Assembly: GCA_001657315.1 (NCBI GenBank) | Contig: LYSV01000126.1 | Span: 1-35,858, forward strand | Length of the DNA stretch: 35,858 nucleotides | Source: Flammeovirgaceae bacterium BBD 1991-12 | GTDB taxonomy: Bacteria > Bacteroidota > Bacteroidia > Cytophagales > Cyclobacteriaceae | Reading direction: 5' to 3' | Shown: piece by piece, positions 24,849-33,540 of the stretch | Numbering within the stretch: position 1 is the first letter of the stretch | How the letters are laid out: every line of letters begins with the position of its first letter | The notes under the pieces: model-generated | Seen by the model: the letters and a program-made list of their open reading frames with translations, nothing else | Databases searched by the model: none | Told to the model about the DNA's origin: nothing | Program-made: the position numbers and the translations under genes

Positions 24849-25937
24849 GTGCTTCTGACAAGACACACTGATGCTTACTTTCAGATCGCTTTCGTTTATT
24901 TCATAACCGTTTCAATTTGCGGGGCTCAGACTGATAACGATAATATGACCAACGCCCGGTTTTTGTCTGTCGGTCAACCCATATCCTCAGGCACCCATGG
25001 CAATACGGTAGAGTACAACTGTATCGATCAGGCGCTTACAGGGAAGTGCATTAAATACCACAACGACCAGTGGTACACCTTTACTTCAGGTGAACATACG
25101 AACCTTTACGTTAATATATCAAACCAAAATTGCAGAGACCTCATGGGTGTGCAACTGGTCGTTTTTACCGGTGAAATGTGCCAGCCGGATACCTACAAGC
25201 TGCTCGACTGTATTTCTCTGGCCACTCAGGATGATATCTACGTAGAACTCACAGGCCTTTCTGCAGATCAAGCCTACTGGCTGAACATAGATGGGTATCT
25301 GCATGATTTCTGTACATACGATCTGGAGATCAGTGACAAACCCCGGGGAATGTCTGTGAATGAAAACCCACTTGTAAAAGAGCTGGATTACTTACCAGTG
25401 AAGAATAAGTTCACTATTCAATGGACGTTACCAGACTCGCTGGCCCATCTGGCATCGCAAACCCGCATTTTCCGAAGAAGCAACCGCGAATTCAGATCAC
25501 AACCCCTGGCTGATGTACCTTTTGAGATCAATGCCTTCGGAACCATGCAAACTGACTACGTCTATACCGATACGGTTTATCATCCCGGTCAGTACCACTA
25601 TCGTTTGACCTTACCGCTAAGTGATGGCAGGATACTTTTTCTGGAGGAATTCAGCTGGGCACTTCGGTCTTCACAACTTGCGGTTGTTCGCCTCGATCTG
25701 GACTATGAACAGAACGACAGCATTGAGATCCGGGTCAGTAATGAAAAGGTCAGTGGAGAACTCGACAAAATCGAATTCAATTACGATGTGAGAGAGCACG
25801 CTTCGTACCCGGTGTATGTATCTCAATACCTCGATCGTTTTGAAACGCTCAATGTGCAGGTTTTCAACAGGGATAGTGGGCATCAGATGGAATTTTACAT
25901 TGCATTGGACAAACTAAGGGCCATCCGGGTCAGGTGA
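24849..25937 (+). CDS. Secreted cysteine-rich protein, PPC/FnIII-like, unknown function
   Basis: A 362-residue exported protein I cannot name. Residues 1-26 make a signal peptide ending in SICGAQ. Residues about 30-160 resemble a pre-peptidase C-terminal/beta-sandwich domain (NDQWYTFTSGEHTNLYVNI; YWLNIDGYLHDFC) and contain six Cys that could form three disulfides. About 190-275 looks like a fibronectin-III-type strand pattern (NKFTIQWTLP; YHYRLTLPLSDGR). The remainder is beta-rich. No T9SS tail is present. The start is GTG: no in-frame ATG exists before residue 32, and the signal peptide needs the upstream codons. The 2-nt gap to polA implies co-translation with it, which is functionally odd. 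Confidence 0.75.
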   Translation: MLLTRHTDAYFQIAFVYFITVSICGAQTDNDNMTNARFLSVGQPISSGTHGNTVEYNCIDQALTGKCIKYHNDQWYTFTSGEHTNLYVNISNQNCRDLMGVQLVVFTGEMCQPDTYKLLDCISLATQDDIYVELTGLSADQAYWLNIDGYLHDFCTYDLEISDKPRGMSVNENPLVKELDYLPVKNKFTIQWTLPDSLAHLASQTRIFRRSNREFRSQPLADVPFEINAFGTMQTDYVYTDTVYHPGQYHYRLTLPLSDGRILFLEEFSWALRSSQLAVVRLDLDYEQNDSIEIRVSNEKVSGELDKIEFNYDVREHASYPVYVSQYLDRFETLNVQVFNRDSGHQMEFYIALDKLRAIRVR

Positions 25938-26240
25938 TTTCAACATTCGCTGTGGCCTGACTCACTCAAGTCGGATAGGCAGTGTGATGCTCCGTATGTC
26001 ACTTCCAGGGATAAAATACTTCAGTCAGGGAATTGCCCGGTTCAGTGCAGTTTTTGTACGCTTCGGCAGATTTCCTTTCGATAAATTGCCTGTTTATAAT
26101 GAGTTTTACCCTATGATTTCTTCACAATCCATGAAAAACCGATTTGAAATAGGGCTTATTTTTCTCGGTGTGCTGACCGTGGTTATAATTTTGTTCGTTA
26201 TCTGACGTTATCCAACCTAAGAATAGACTAAATTAGGGCC
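25938..26240. other. Spacer upstream of the dehydratase gene
   Basis: 303 bp containing only an open frame at 25987-26205, whose last part could be a small membrane peptide gene (listed separately). No strong terminator after the secreted-protein gene and no exact TAnnTTTG element were found. Confidence 0.4.
26131..26205 (+). CDS. Possible 24-residue single-pass membrane peptide
   Basis: ATG at 26131 opens a frame MKNRFEIGLIFLGVLTVV and so on, ending in TGA at 26203-26205: a short basic start followed by one continuous hydrophobic helix. It lies 35 bp upstream of the dehydratase ATG in the same direction. The frame can be extended upstream to ATG 26113 or 25987, but the extension is less protein-like. 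No clear ribosome-binding site is seen. This could be a genuine small membrane protein or an accidental open frame. Confidence 0.3.
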   Translation: MKNRFEIGLIFLGVLTVVIILFVI

Positions 26241-27203
26241 ATGCCAGACACTATTCCTAATGAAAGGATCATTCAGGAGACCCACGACCGGATAAGACCC
26301 TATATCCACAGAACACCCATACTAACCAGTAGCTATATCAACCAGCTTTCGGGGTGTGAAATTTTCTTTAAATGTGAAAACTTTCAGAAAGTAGGTGCTT
26401 TCAAGGCCCGTGGTGGTATGAATACCCTGCTTCAGCTGACCAGGGAAGAGTTGCAGAAAGGAGTAGCCACACACTCCTCCGGTAATCACGCCCAGGCCGT
26501 GGCCCTTGCGGCTAAAATGACCGGAACCAAAGCTTACATTGTGATGCCTTCTACAGTACGTGCGATCAAAAAGGCTGCCGTTCGCGACTACGGGGCAGAG
26601 ATCATAGAATGTGAACCCACCCTGAGCGCCCGTGAAGATACTCTCCGGGAGGTGGTCCTTAAAACAGGAGCTACGTTCGTCCATCCGTACAATGACTATC
26701 ACGTCATCGCAGGACAGGCCACCGCTGCCAAGGAGCTTTTGGAGGATGTGGAGGATCCACTGGACTACATCATGACACCTGTGGGCGGTGGCGGTCTTTT
26801 AAGTGGTACCGCACTTTCCGCACAGTACTTTGCACACGAAAAAAATACTCAGGTGATCGGTGGTGAGCCGGAAGGAGCCGATGATGCATGGCAATCGTTC
26901 ACAACCGGCAGGCTTGTACCGCAGACCCGGCCGGATACCATAGCGGACGGGCTTCTTACTTCACTTGGGGATAAGCCATTTGAGATCATCCAAAAATATG
27001 TGGCTGATATCCTTCTGGTCAGCGACCCGGAGATCATCCATGCCATGCGGCTGGTATGGGAAAGAATGAAGATCATAATAGAACCTTCCTGTGCGGTACC
27101 CCTTGCTGCCTTGCTACGGAACAGAGAAAGATTCACCGGCAAAAGGGTTGGGATCATACTCACAGGGGGCAATGTAGATCTGGCTGATCTTCCGTTCAAC
27201 TAG
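26241..27203 (+). CDS. PLP-dependent serine/threonine dehydratase or serine racemase
   Basis: A 320-residue fold-type II PLP enzyme deaminating threonine or serine to 2-oxobutyrate or pyruvate. The Schiff-base lysine is K55 in GAFKARGG, the Asn loop is SSGNHAQA (79-86), and the phosphate-binding Gly loop is GGGGLLSG (182-189). The closing S/T-rich strand is ILTGGNVD (306-313). It lacks the C-terminal ACT-like regulatory domain of biosynthetic IlvA, so it is the short catabolic or serine-racemase-like type. Which of these activities dominates cannot be decided from sequence alone. It starts at ATG 26241. The next gene, an M16 lipoprotein, is 79 bp downstream in the same direction. Confidence 0.92.
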   Translation: MPDTIPNERIIQETHDRIRPYIHRTPILTSSYINQLSGCEIFFKCENFQKVGAFKARGGMNTLLQLTREELQKGVATHSSGNHAQAVALAAKMTGTKAYIVMPSTVRAIKKAAVRDYGAEIIECEPTLSAREDTLREVVLKTGATFVHPYNDYHVIAGQATAAKELLEDVEDPLDYIMTPVGGGGLLSGTALSAQYFAHEKNTQVIGGEPEGADDAWQSFTTGRLVPQTRPDTIADGLLTSLGDKPFEIIQKYVADILLVSDPEIIHAMRLVWERMKIIIEPSCAVPLAALLRNRERFTGKRVGIILTGGNVDLADLPFN

Positions 27204-27282
27204 CAGTACGGTCCATTGCAAGAATTTCACATGTAAATATCAATTGTTTTTATTGAATTTATTCCACTAAAACCATAAACCA

Positions 27283-30267
27283 ATGAGATTACTTTCAGGA
27301 GTTTTATTATGTGCGACATTGATCGTCGCAGGCTCGTGCCATTCCACGGCAGATAAAGAAGGAGCCTACGTAACAAAGACCGCTGAGGAGGACGGCTATA
27401 CCTATGAATATGTTACTTCGGACCCCATGAAAACCAGGATATATACACTGGATAATGGTCTGAAGGTGTACCTCAGTGTATACAGGGATGCTCCCCGGGC
27501 ACATGTTTTCATTCCGGTAAAGGCAGGGGGCAGGAATGACCCGGCGGACAATACAGGTCTGGCACATTATCTGGAACACATGATGTTTAAAGGCACTGAC
27601 GAATTTGGCACACTGGACTATGAAAAGGAAAGACCGTTGCTCGACAGCATTGAGCACCTGTTCAACCAATATGCTACCATTACCGATGCTGACGAACGAA
27701 AGGCACATTATGACATAATCGACAAAACCTCCAATGAGGCGGCCAAATATGCCATCCCCAATGAATATGACAAGCTCATGGCCGCCCTCGGAGGAAAGGG
27801 GCTGAATGCCTACACTACCGAAGACAGAACGGTGTATACCATTGATATTCCCTCCAATGAAGTGGAGAAGTTCCTCGAAATAGAGGGGGCGAGATTCAGG
27901 AAGATCGTCAATCGCCTGTTCCATACAGAGCTGGAAGCGGTTTACGAGGAAAAAAACCGCTCACTGGATAGTGACGGCTGGAAAGTTTACGAAGCCATGT
28001 TCAGGCTGGCTTTTCAGAAGCATCCCTATGGTACACAAACCGTGATCGGCACTATTGAACATCTGAAGAACCCTTCCATCACTGAAATTGAAAAGTACTT
28101 TGACAAATACTACCGGCCTAATAACGTGGCCATATGTATCAGTGGTGATATTGATCCACGTGAGACTATAAAGCTCATCGACAAATATTTCGGCTCATGG
28201 GAGCCTAATGACGCTTTGCAACCACCTGCCGGGATAGAAGAAGAACCTATCACTGAGCCCCGTGCACAGGAGGTGTGGGGCCCTGATGCTGAAAGTATGT
28301 CGATGGCCTTCCGGTTTCCCGGTACCAGCCACCCGGATTATGCCATGCTCACGCTGGTGGATATGTTGCTGAATAATTCTGAAGCAGGCCTGATCGACCT
28401 GAATCTGGCGCAGCAGCAAAAGGTTTTAAGTGCAGGCAGTTATGTAGATAATATGAATGATTATTCTCTGCATATTTTTTATGGTGACCCAAAGGAAGGG
28501 CAGACACTGGATGAGGTAAAGGATCTGCTGCTTGAGCAGATTGAGCTGCTTAAAAAGGGTGAGTTCGAAGACTGGCTGATCAATGCAGTGGTTACTGATC
28601 TTAAAAAATCAGAAATGCAGGAACTGGAAGACAACCAGGCACGGGCCAATAATATGGTCATGGCATTTACCAATGGAGTGAGCTGGGCAGATTACCTTTC
28701 TTTGCTCGATAGAATGGAGAAAATAACCAAACAGGAGGTCATTGATTTTGTAAAAAACAACTATGATCAGAATTATGTGATCGTATACAAAAGGAACGGT
28801 GAGGACCCCAATAAGCAAAGGGTAGAAAAACCGCAGATCACCAAGGTGCCTCTGAACAGAGATGTCAAATCTGACTTCTACAAAAACGTAGTAGCGAAGA
28901 AAAGCCCTCAACTGGAGCCTGTTTTTATCGATTATAATACTGCCATAGCGCGTGGAGAGACCAAAACAGGGATAGAGATCCTTGCGAATAAAAACACAGA
29001 AAACGAACTCTTTGACCTTACTTTTCTATTGGATATAGGCAGTAATAACGATCCCGTAATGAAAGTAGCAGTACAATACCTTGAGTTTTTGGGTACTCCA
29101 GGGTTTCCTGCTGAGCAACTGAAAAAGGAATTTTACAAGCTGGGATGCAGCATGAGCGTATCAGCGTCGGAGGACAGAACGTACGTGACCCTTAGCGGTC
29201 TGGATGAAAATATGGAGAAAGCATTAAGCCTGTTTGAGGATCTGCTCAAGAATCCGCAGCCTGACCAGGAAGCGCTGGATAATCTTATTGACCGGCTGTT
29301 GAAAGCACGGGAGGACGCCAAGAAGAACAAAGGTGCCATACTTTTTAGTGGACTGACCAGCTATGCACAATATGGTCCAAAATCACCTTTTACCAATGTA
29401 CTGTCCAATAGTGATCTGCAAAACCTGCAGGTGGAGGACCTGATCGGCAGGATACAGGACATTACCACAGTGGAGCACAGGGTTTTGTACTATGGCCCAC
29501 GAGCGGTAGAGTCTGTAAAAGATGTACTGGATAATTACCATCAGGTGCCGGAGGATCTGCAACCACTGCCTGAGGCAGTACAGTTTGCGCAGGTTTCCAC
29601 GGAAGAACCAAAAGTATACTGGACAAATTATGATATGGTACAAACCGAATTCCTCATGATGTCCAGAGGAGAAGAGTATGACAAAACCATGGCCCCCCAG
29701 GTAAGGATGTTCAACGAATACTTCGGCGGGGGTATGAACTCAATCGTATTCCAGGAGATCCGTGAGGCGCAGGGTCTGGCATATTCCGTATTCTCCAACT
29801 ATCAAACCCCATCCAGAGCCAATAAGTATGACATCCTGTTCGCCTATGTGGGTACCCAGGCGGATAAACAATCTGAATCCATGGAGGCCATGCGTGATCT
29901 GCTGGATAACATGCCGGAATCGCAGGTGGCTTTTGACATTGCTAAAAAGGCTATACTAACAAAAATAGAAAGTGAGCGCATTACAAAAGCTGGCATACTG
30001 TGGAATTACGAGAAGGCCAAAAACCTCGATCATCAGCATGATATCCGAAAAGATGTTTATGAAAAAGTAAAGAATATGACCTATGAAGACCTGAAGGGAT
30101 TTCATGAGGCCTATGTCAGAAATAAATCATATGTGACCGTGCTCATTGGCAATGAGAAGAATATTGATTTTGATGATCTGAAAAAATACGGTGAGGTGCA
30201 GGAGCTGAACCTTGAAGACCTTTTTGGCTATGAGAAAGTAGAAAAGGTGGACCTGGAAATGGACTAG
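27283..30267 (+). CDS. M16-family (insulinase-like) zinc peptidase lipoprotein
   Basis: A 994-residue two-module M16 peptidase. The N-terminus is a lipoprotein signal with lipobox VAGSC (Cys19). The catalytic module has the inverted zinc motif H95-Y-L-E98-H99 in AHYLEHMMFKG. The third ligand is a glutamate in TELEAVYEEKN (about E218), with an insertion between the motifs (about 112-165, helical) that is longer than in pitrilysin-type minimal modules. The C-terminal module (about 540-990) lacks HxxEH but has the substrate-clamp-like REAQGLAYSVF (826-836). It is expected to cleave short peptides in the periplasm or at the outer membrane. Gene context (dehydratase upstream) gives no clear pathway. 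A hairpin at 30326-30347 may terminate it. Confidence 0.93.
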   Translation: MRLLSGVLLCATLIVAGSCHSTADKEGAYVTKTAEEDGYTYEYVTSDPMKTRIYTLDNGLKVYLSVYRDAPRAHVFIPVKAGGRNDPADNTGLAHYLEHMMFKGTDEFGTLDYEKERPLLDSIEHLFNQYATITDADERKAHYDIIDKTSNEAAKYAIPNEYDKLMAALGGKGLNAYTTEDRTVYTIDIPSNEVEKFLEIEGARFRKIVNRLFHTELEAVYEEKNRSLDSDGWKVYEAMFRLAFQKHPYGTQTVIGTIEHLKNPSITEIEKYFDKYYRPNNVAICISGDIDPRETIKLIDKYFGSWEPNDALQPPAGIEEEPITEPRAQEVWGPDAESMSMAFRFPGTSHPDYAMLTLVDMLLNNSEAGLIDLNLAQQQKVLSAGSYVDNMNDYSLHIFYGDPKEGQTLDEVKDLLLEQIELLKKGEFEDWLINAVVTDLKKSEMQELEDNQARANNMVMAFTNGVSWADYLSLLDRMEKITKQEVIDFVKNNYDQNYVIVYKRNGEDPNKQRVEKPQITKVPLNRDVKSDFYKNVVAKKSPQLEPVFIDYNTAIARGETKTGIEILANKNTENELFDLTFLLDIGSNNDPVMKVAVQYLEFLGTPGFPAEQLKKEFYKLGCSMSVSASEDRTYVTLSGLDENMEKALSLFEDLLKNPQPDQEALDNLIDRLLKAREDAKKNKGAILFSGLTSYAQYGPKSPFTNVLSNSDLQNLQVEDLIGRIQDITTVEHRVLYYGPRAVESVKDVLDNYHQVPEDLQPLPEAVQFAQVSTEEPKVYWTNYDMVQTEFLMMSRGEEYDKTMAPQVRMFNEYFGGGMNSIVFQEIREAQGLAYSVFSNYQTPSRANKYDILFAYVGTQADKQSESMEAMRDLLDNMPESQVAFDIAKKAILTKIESERITKAGILWNYEKAKNLDHQHDIRKDVYEKVKNMTYEDLKGFHEAYVRNKSYVTVLIGNEKNIDFDDLKKYGEVQELNLEDLFGYEKVEKVDLEMD

Positions 30268-30325
30268 CTAAGCATCTGATTAACAATAATTTAGGTGGAA
30301 ATGCGCTGAAGTTTTATTTTACCTG

Positions 30326-30354
30326 TCCGGTAGATTTTATAACCGGATTTATTT
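30326..30354 (+). terminator. Likely terminator of the M16 peptidase gene
   Basis: TCCGGT (30326-30331) and ACCGGA (30342-30347) form a 6-bp stem around a 10-nt loop, followed by TTTATTT. It is 59 bp after the stop codon. Confidence 0.45.
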
Positions 30355-30465
30355 AAAATTTAAATATCTGCACAATTTACAGGACAAGATATAATTTCTC
30401 AAATAGGTAAAAATACTTAGGCAGAATACGGGATAAGGCCTATTTACCATGGCTTCCATTGTTTC

Positions 30466-30473
30466 TAACTTTG
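30466..30473 (+). promoter_or_regulatory. -7 element TAACTTTG before the small gene at 30490
   Basis: TAACTTTG matches TAnnTTTG exactly and lies 16 nt upstream of the ATG. No TTG is present at the ideal upstream distance. The predicted leader would be only about 10 nt. Confidence 0.45.
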
Positions 30474-30489
30474 AAAAAAACTAGGAAAT

Positions 30490-30711
30490 ATGGAAAAGCG
30501 GGGTAAGGATATGGTCATCACTAAAGAGGGATTTCTGTGTGATGTGAACTTTTTGAACCTGCCTATTTACGGAATAGTAGACACGTTCAATATGGAAAAT
30601 GATGACCCGGAGTCAATGAATCCATTATTTCTAACCTCCTTCAATGAGCGGTTGGTTTGTATAAAAATGATGGACGGAAGGAGGCACTTTGAAACCCTGA
30701 TCATGAACTGA
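30490..30711 (+). CDS. Small hypothetical protein, 73 residues, own transcription unit
   Basis: Unrecognised 73-residue soluble protein (MEKRGKDMVITKEGFLCD through LIMN) with no signal peptide or membrane helix. The pattern of short beta strands (EGFLCDVNF; RLVCIKMMDG; HFETLIM) suggests a small beta-rich fold. Support for a real gene comes from its surroundings: a -7 promoter element 16 nt upstream and a strong hairpin terminator 15 nt downstream, exactly bracketing it. Function unknown; a small regulatory or adaptor protein is only a guess. Confidence 0.6.
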   Translation: MEKRGKDMVITKEGFLCDVNFLNLPIYGIVDTFNMENDDPESMNPLFLTSFNERLVCIKMMDGRRHFETLIMN

Positions 30712-30726
30712 GATGAGGGTTATGGA

Positions 30727-30755
30727 AAAAAGAGGCCTTTTAAAGGCCTCTTTTT
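30727..30755. terminator. Strong bidirectional terminator
   Basis: AAAAAGAGGCC (30727-30737) and GGCCTCTTTTT (30745-30755) make an 11-bp stem with a TTTTAAA loop. The T-run on the plus strand and the mirrored A-run (T on the minus strand) let it stop both the small gene at 30490 and the convergent M1 peptidase gene. Confidence 0.85.
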
Positions 30756-30828
30756 GATTTTTTAACAGTCTGCTTCTTACAGGTCAGGGAAATCCAACTC
30801 ATTCAATTTGACAAGCCGATATTTCTTT

Positions 30829-33054
30829 TTACTTACCCTTCTCCTTGAACTGGTCAAATTGTGATGCCTGCGTCTTCCTCGGGAACACATTGTCTTCCGT
30901 ATCCGTATCTGCAGTTTCTTCATTGGGGTCCAAAACTATATTCGTCACTTCCCTGTCAAAGGCAAAGACCTTGGTAACCTCATATTCATTCAGCCGCCAT
31001 ATCTCCGCCGGAATACGCTCGGTTTGGCTACTTCCATCACTGAAGGTGAACTGCACGATCAGAGGAGTGACCAACCCCCCTTTGTTTTTGAATTTCACCT
31101 CATAAAAATTCTTATCGGCAAACTTCGCCATAACTGCCTTATCATCGATCCGGTTTCTGAATTCACCATAGTAGCGCGGGTCCGTTTCCACAAGGGAGAA
31201 CGGCTCGGGTCCGGCGCTGAAATCGGAAAACTCTCCACCATCATTGCCTGAAGCAGTGAGGTCGCCTTTTTTCACTTTCCTGCCTTTGTTTTCAACGGCC
31301 ACCTCTTCGCTTCGCATTCTGAACCATTTCACCTGATCTACGGACACATCTACATTGTCCACAGAGTAAAACCAGCCTCTCCAGAACCAGTCGAGGTCCA
31401 CTCCTGAAGCGTCTTCCATCGTTCTGAAGAAGTCCGCAGGTTTCGGATGCTTGAATTTCCACCTTACAGCATACTCCTTGAAGGCTTTATCAAACAGCTC
31501 CGGTCCCATTATGGTCTCTCTTAGCAGCGTGAGTGCCGCGGCGGGTTTGCCGTAGGCATTGTAGCCGAACCTGCGTACCTGCTCCGAGTTGGTCATGATA
31601 GGACGTATCTTGTTCTTTTCCATTTTCATGTAAGGCACAATTCCTTTTGGGCTGCCCCATACAAGGTTCAGATCAGGATACCTGAGCCGCTTTGTTTCCC
31701 TTTCCAAAAATGTGTTAAGCCCCTCATCCATCCATGTCCACTGGCGCTCATCAGAGTTTACGATCATCGGGAAGAAGTTGTGCCCCACCTCGTGAACGAT
31801 CACGCTTACGGTCCTGTCCAGCAGGCGCTGTGGCACCTGATTGTTTCTCGGGCGTCCGAAGTTGAAACATATCATAGGATACTCCATGCCCTGGTTGGCA
31901 GCGTTTACCGATATAGCCACAGGATACGGGTAATCAAAGGTTTTTTCTGAGTACACCTCCAGCGTGTTTTTTACTGCTTTTGTGGACTCGTCAGCCCACA
32001 GTGGATTCCCCTCCTTAGGATAGAAGGACATAGCCAGTGGTGTATTGGTGGGGAGCTTTACAGCCTGCGCATCCCATATGTATTTACGTGAGGAGGCAAA
32101 AGCGAAATCCCTGACGTTTTCAGCTTTGAACTTCCAGGTGGTCTTCTTTTTCGATCGGGAGCTCTCGTTTTCGAGGGCTTCCTCGGGTGTAACAACAAAT
32201 ACAGGCTTGTCATAAGTGGTTTTTGCCTGCTCAAACCGTTCCTGTTGCTTTTTGGTCAGTGCTTGCCGTGCATTTTGAAGCTCGCCCGTGGCCGCCACAA
32301 TATGGTCTGACGGCACGGTAATGTTCACCTCAAAATTACCAAAGGTAAGTGCAAACTCTCCACGGCCTATGAACTGCTTGTTTTGCCACCCTTCATAATC
32401 ATCGTAAACAGCCATGCGCGGGTACCACTGAGCACAGGTATAGGCATAGTTGTCATCTTCAGGAAAGTACTCGTATCCACCCCTGCCATCAACAAGCATT
32501 CTGTCATAGATCTGGTAGGACCAGTCAATGGAAAACGAAAAGTTCTGTCCGGGCTGCAACGTTTCCGGCAGGTCTATTCGCATCATGGTTCGGTTGATCA
32601 TATGGCCCAGGTCCTTTCCACCTGCATCCTTTACACTTTTTATGGTATATCCGCCTTCATAGTCTATAGCGCCTATGCCTGACTGAAAAAACTTGGTCGG
32701 CACGGAATCTCTCACAGCCCCTTGCCGGGTAAGGTCAGCTAGATTCCCCTTTGCTCTTACATTCTGATCCAGTTGCACCCAGAGGTAGCTCAAGACATCC
32801 GGAGACTGATTATAATATGTGATGGTCTCCGATCCGGTCAGTACCTGTGTTTCATCATTGATCTCAACATCTATGCTGTAGTCCGCCCGTTGCTGCCAGT
32901 AGTTCACTCCCGGGGCACCGGAACCCGTCCTGTATGAATTCGGTGTTGGTAGGGATTCGCCCAACTGTTCAAATTTTTTCCCCCATTCTTCCTGCGTAAA
33001 TCCCTGGTGACTGAAAATGGTAAACACCAGAAAAACAAACAATACTTTCTTCAT
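30829..33054 (-). CDS. Exported M1-family zinc metallopeptidase
   Basis: A 741-residue gluzincin related to leukotriene A4 hydrolase/aminopeptidase N. Residues 1-20 are a signal peptide. The N-terminal beta domain covers about 50-250. The catalytic domain has the exopeptidase-type motif GMEYP (about 384-388) and the zinc motif H421-E-V-G-H425-x18-E444 (HEVGHNFFP, WTWMDEGLNTF), complete. The C-terminus is Glu/Asp-rich (about 700-725, DPNEETADTDTEDN) and then basic, without a T9SS sorting domain, so periplasmic localisation is likelier than the cell surface. It starts at ATG 33054, with TAGTTTTG upstream at 33081-33088. It is a single gene between a shared terminator and a 486-bp spacer. Confidence 0.93.
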   Translation of the reverse strand: MKKVLFVFLVFTIFSHQGFTQEEWGKKFEQLGESLPTPNSYRTGSGAPGVNYWQQRADYSIDVEINDETQVLTGSETITYYNQSPDVLSYLWVQLDQNVRAKGNLADLTRQGAVRDSVPTKFFQSGIGAIDYEGGYTIKSVKDAGGKDLGHMINRTMMRIDLPETLQPGQNFSFSIDWSYQIYDRMLVDGRGGYEYFPEDDNYAYTCAQWYPRMAVYDDYEGWQNKQFIGRGEFALTFGNFEVNITVPSDHIVAATGELQNARQALTKKQQERFEQAKTTYDKPVFVVTPEEALENESSRSKKKTTWKFKAENVRDFAFASSRKYIWDAQAVKLPTNTPLAMSFYPKEGNPLWADESTKAVKNTLEVYSEKTFDYPYPVAISVNAANQGMEYPMICFNFGRPRNNQVPQRLLDRTVSVIVHEVGHNFFPMIVNSDERQWTWMDEGLNTFLERETKRLRYPDLNLVWGSPKGIVPYMKMEKNKIRPIMTNSEQVRRFGYNAYGKPAAALTLLRETIMGPELFDKAFKEYAVRWKFKHPKPADFFRTMEDASGVDLDWFWRGWFYSVDNVDVSVDQVKWFRMRSEEVAVENKGRKVKKGDLTASGNDGGEFSDFSAGPEPFSLVETDPRYYGEFRNRIDDKAVMAKFADKNFYEVKFKNKGGLVTPLIVQFTFSDGSSQTERIPAEIWRLNEYEVTKVFAFDREVTNIVLDPNEETADTDTEDNVFPRKTQASQFDQFKEKGK

Positions 33055-33540
33055 TGTACATCAAACGTTTTAGATGACTTCAAAACTAGTAACTTATTTT
33101 CATCCCGGTGTTAATTATTACACGAACCGGTGTTGCTGCTTACCAAAGGTAGAAATGACAATTGGGGTAAGTCAGACCTTTAAAGGAGATGCCATAGTTC
33201 CTTAATCGACGTTGAAAGTGCTTTTTTGGTGCTGGTTTTCAACAGGTGTTTTCGTACCTTGTGAGCTGGAAGTTGTCAGGACGATGATAGAGGCTGAGGA
33301 TTGGGAAAACGCCAGGGAGTTTCTTTTGGATGTATATCATGGCACTTCCCGCCGGAGGACAAAGCGCAGGGCTGCACATAACATAACCTGTACCATGTTC
33401 TGATGGCCCCTGGAGATAAGCAGGAAGCCTTGGAGTGGCAAAGGCAGTTTTACCTGCCATTGAACCGCTGACTTGGGTCAGACACTTACGTTCACAAAAG
33501 AGCAATGCTGACAGAGTTAACCTCGCATGGCAATATCTTT
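33055..33540. other. Gene-free spacer upstream of the M1 peptidase gene
   Basis: 486 bp with no supported gene. The M1-proximal 80 bp holds its promoter element. Further away are short open frames: 33212-33403 starts with TTG and codes for 63 residues, and a 22-codon frame from an ATG at 33402 (MAPGDKQEALEWQRQFYLPL and so on) overlaps it. Their amino-acid patterns are mildly protein-like, so this could be the remnant of a frameshifted gene, but I recognise no family. Confidence 0.4.
33081..33088 (-). promoter_or_regulatory. -7 element TAGTTTTG of the M1 peptidase gene
   Basis: On the minus strand TAGTTTTG matches TAnnTTTG and lies 26 nt upstream of the ATG at 33054. It is the same octamer as before the nitroreductase gene. 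No good TTG at about 20 nt further upstream, so the match is partial. Confidence 0.45.
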
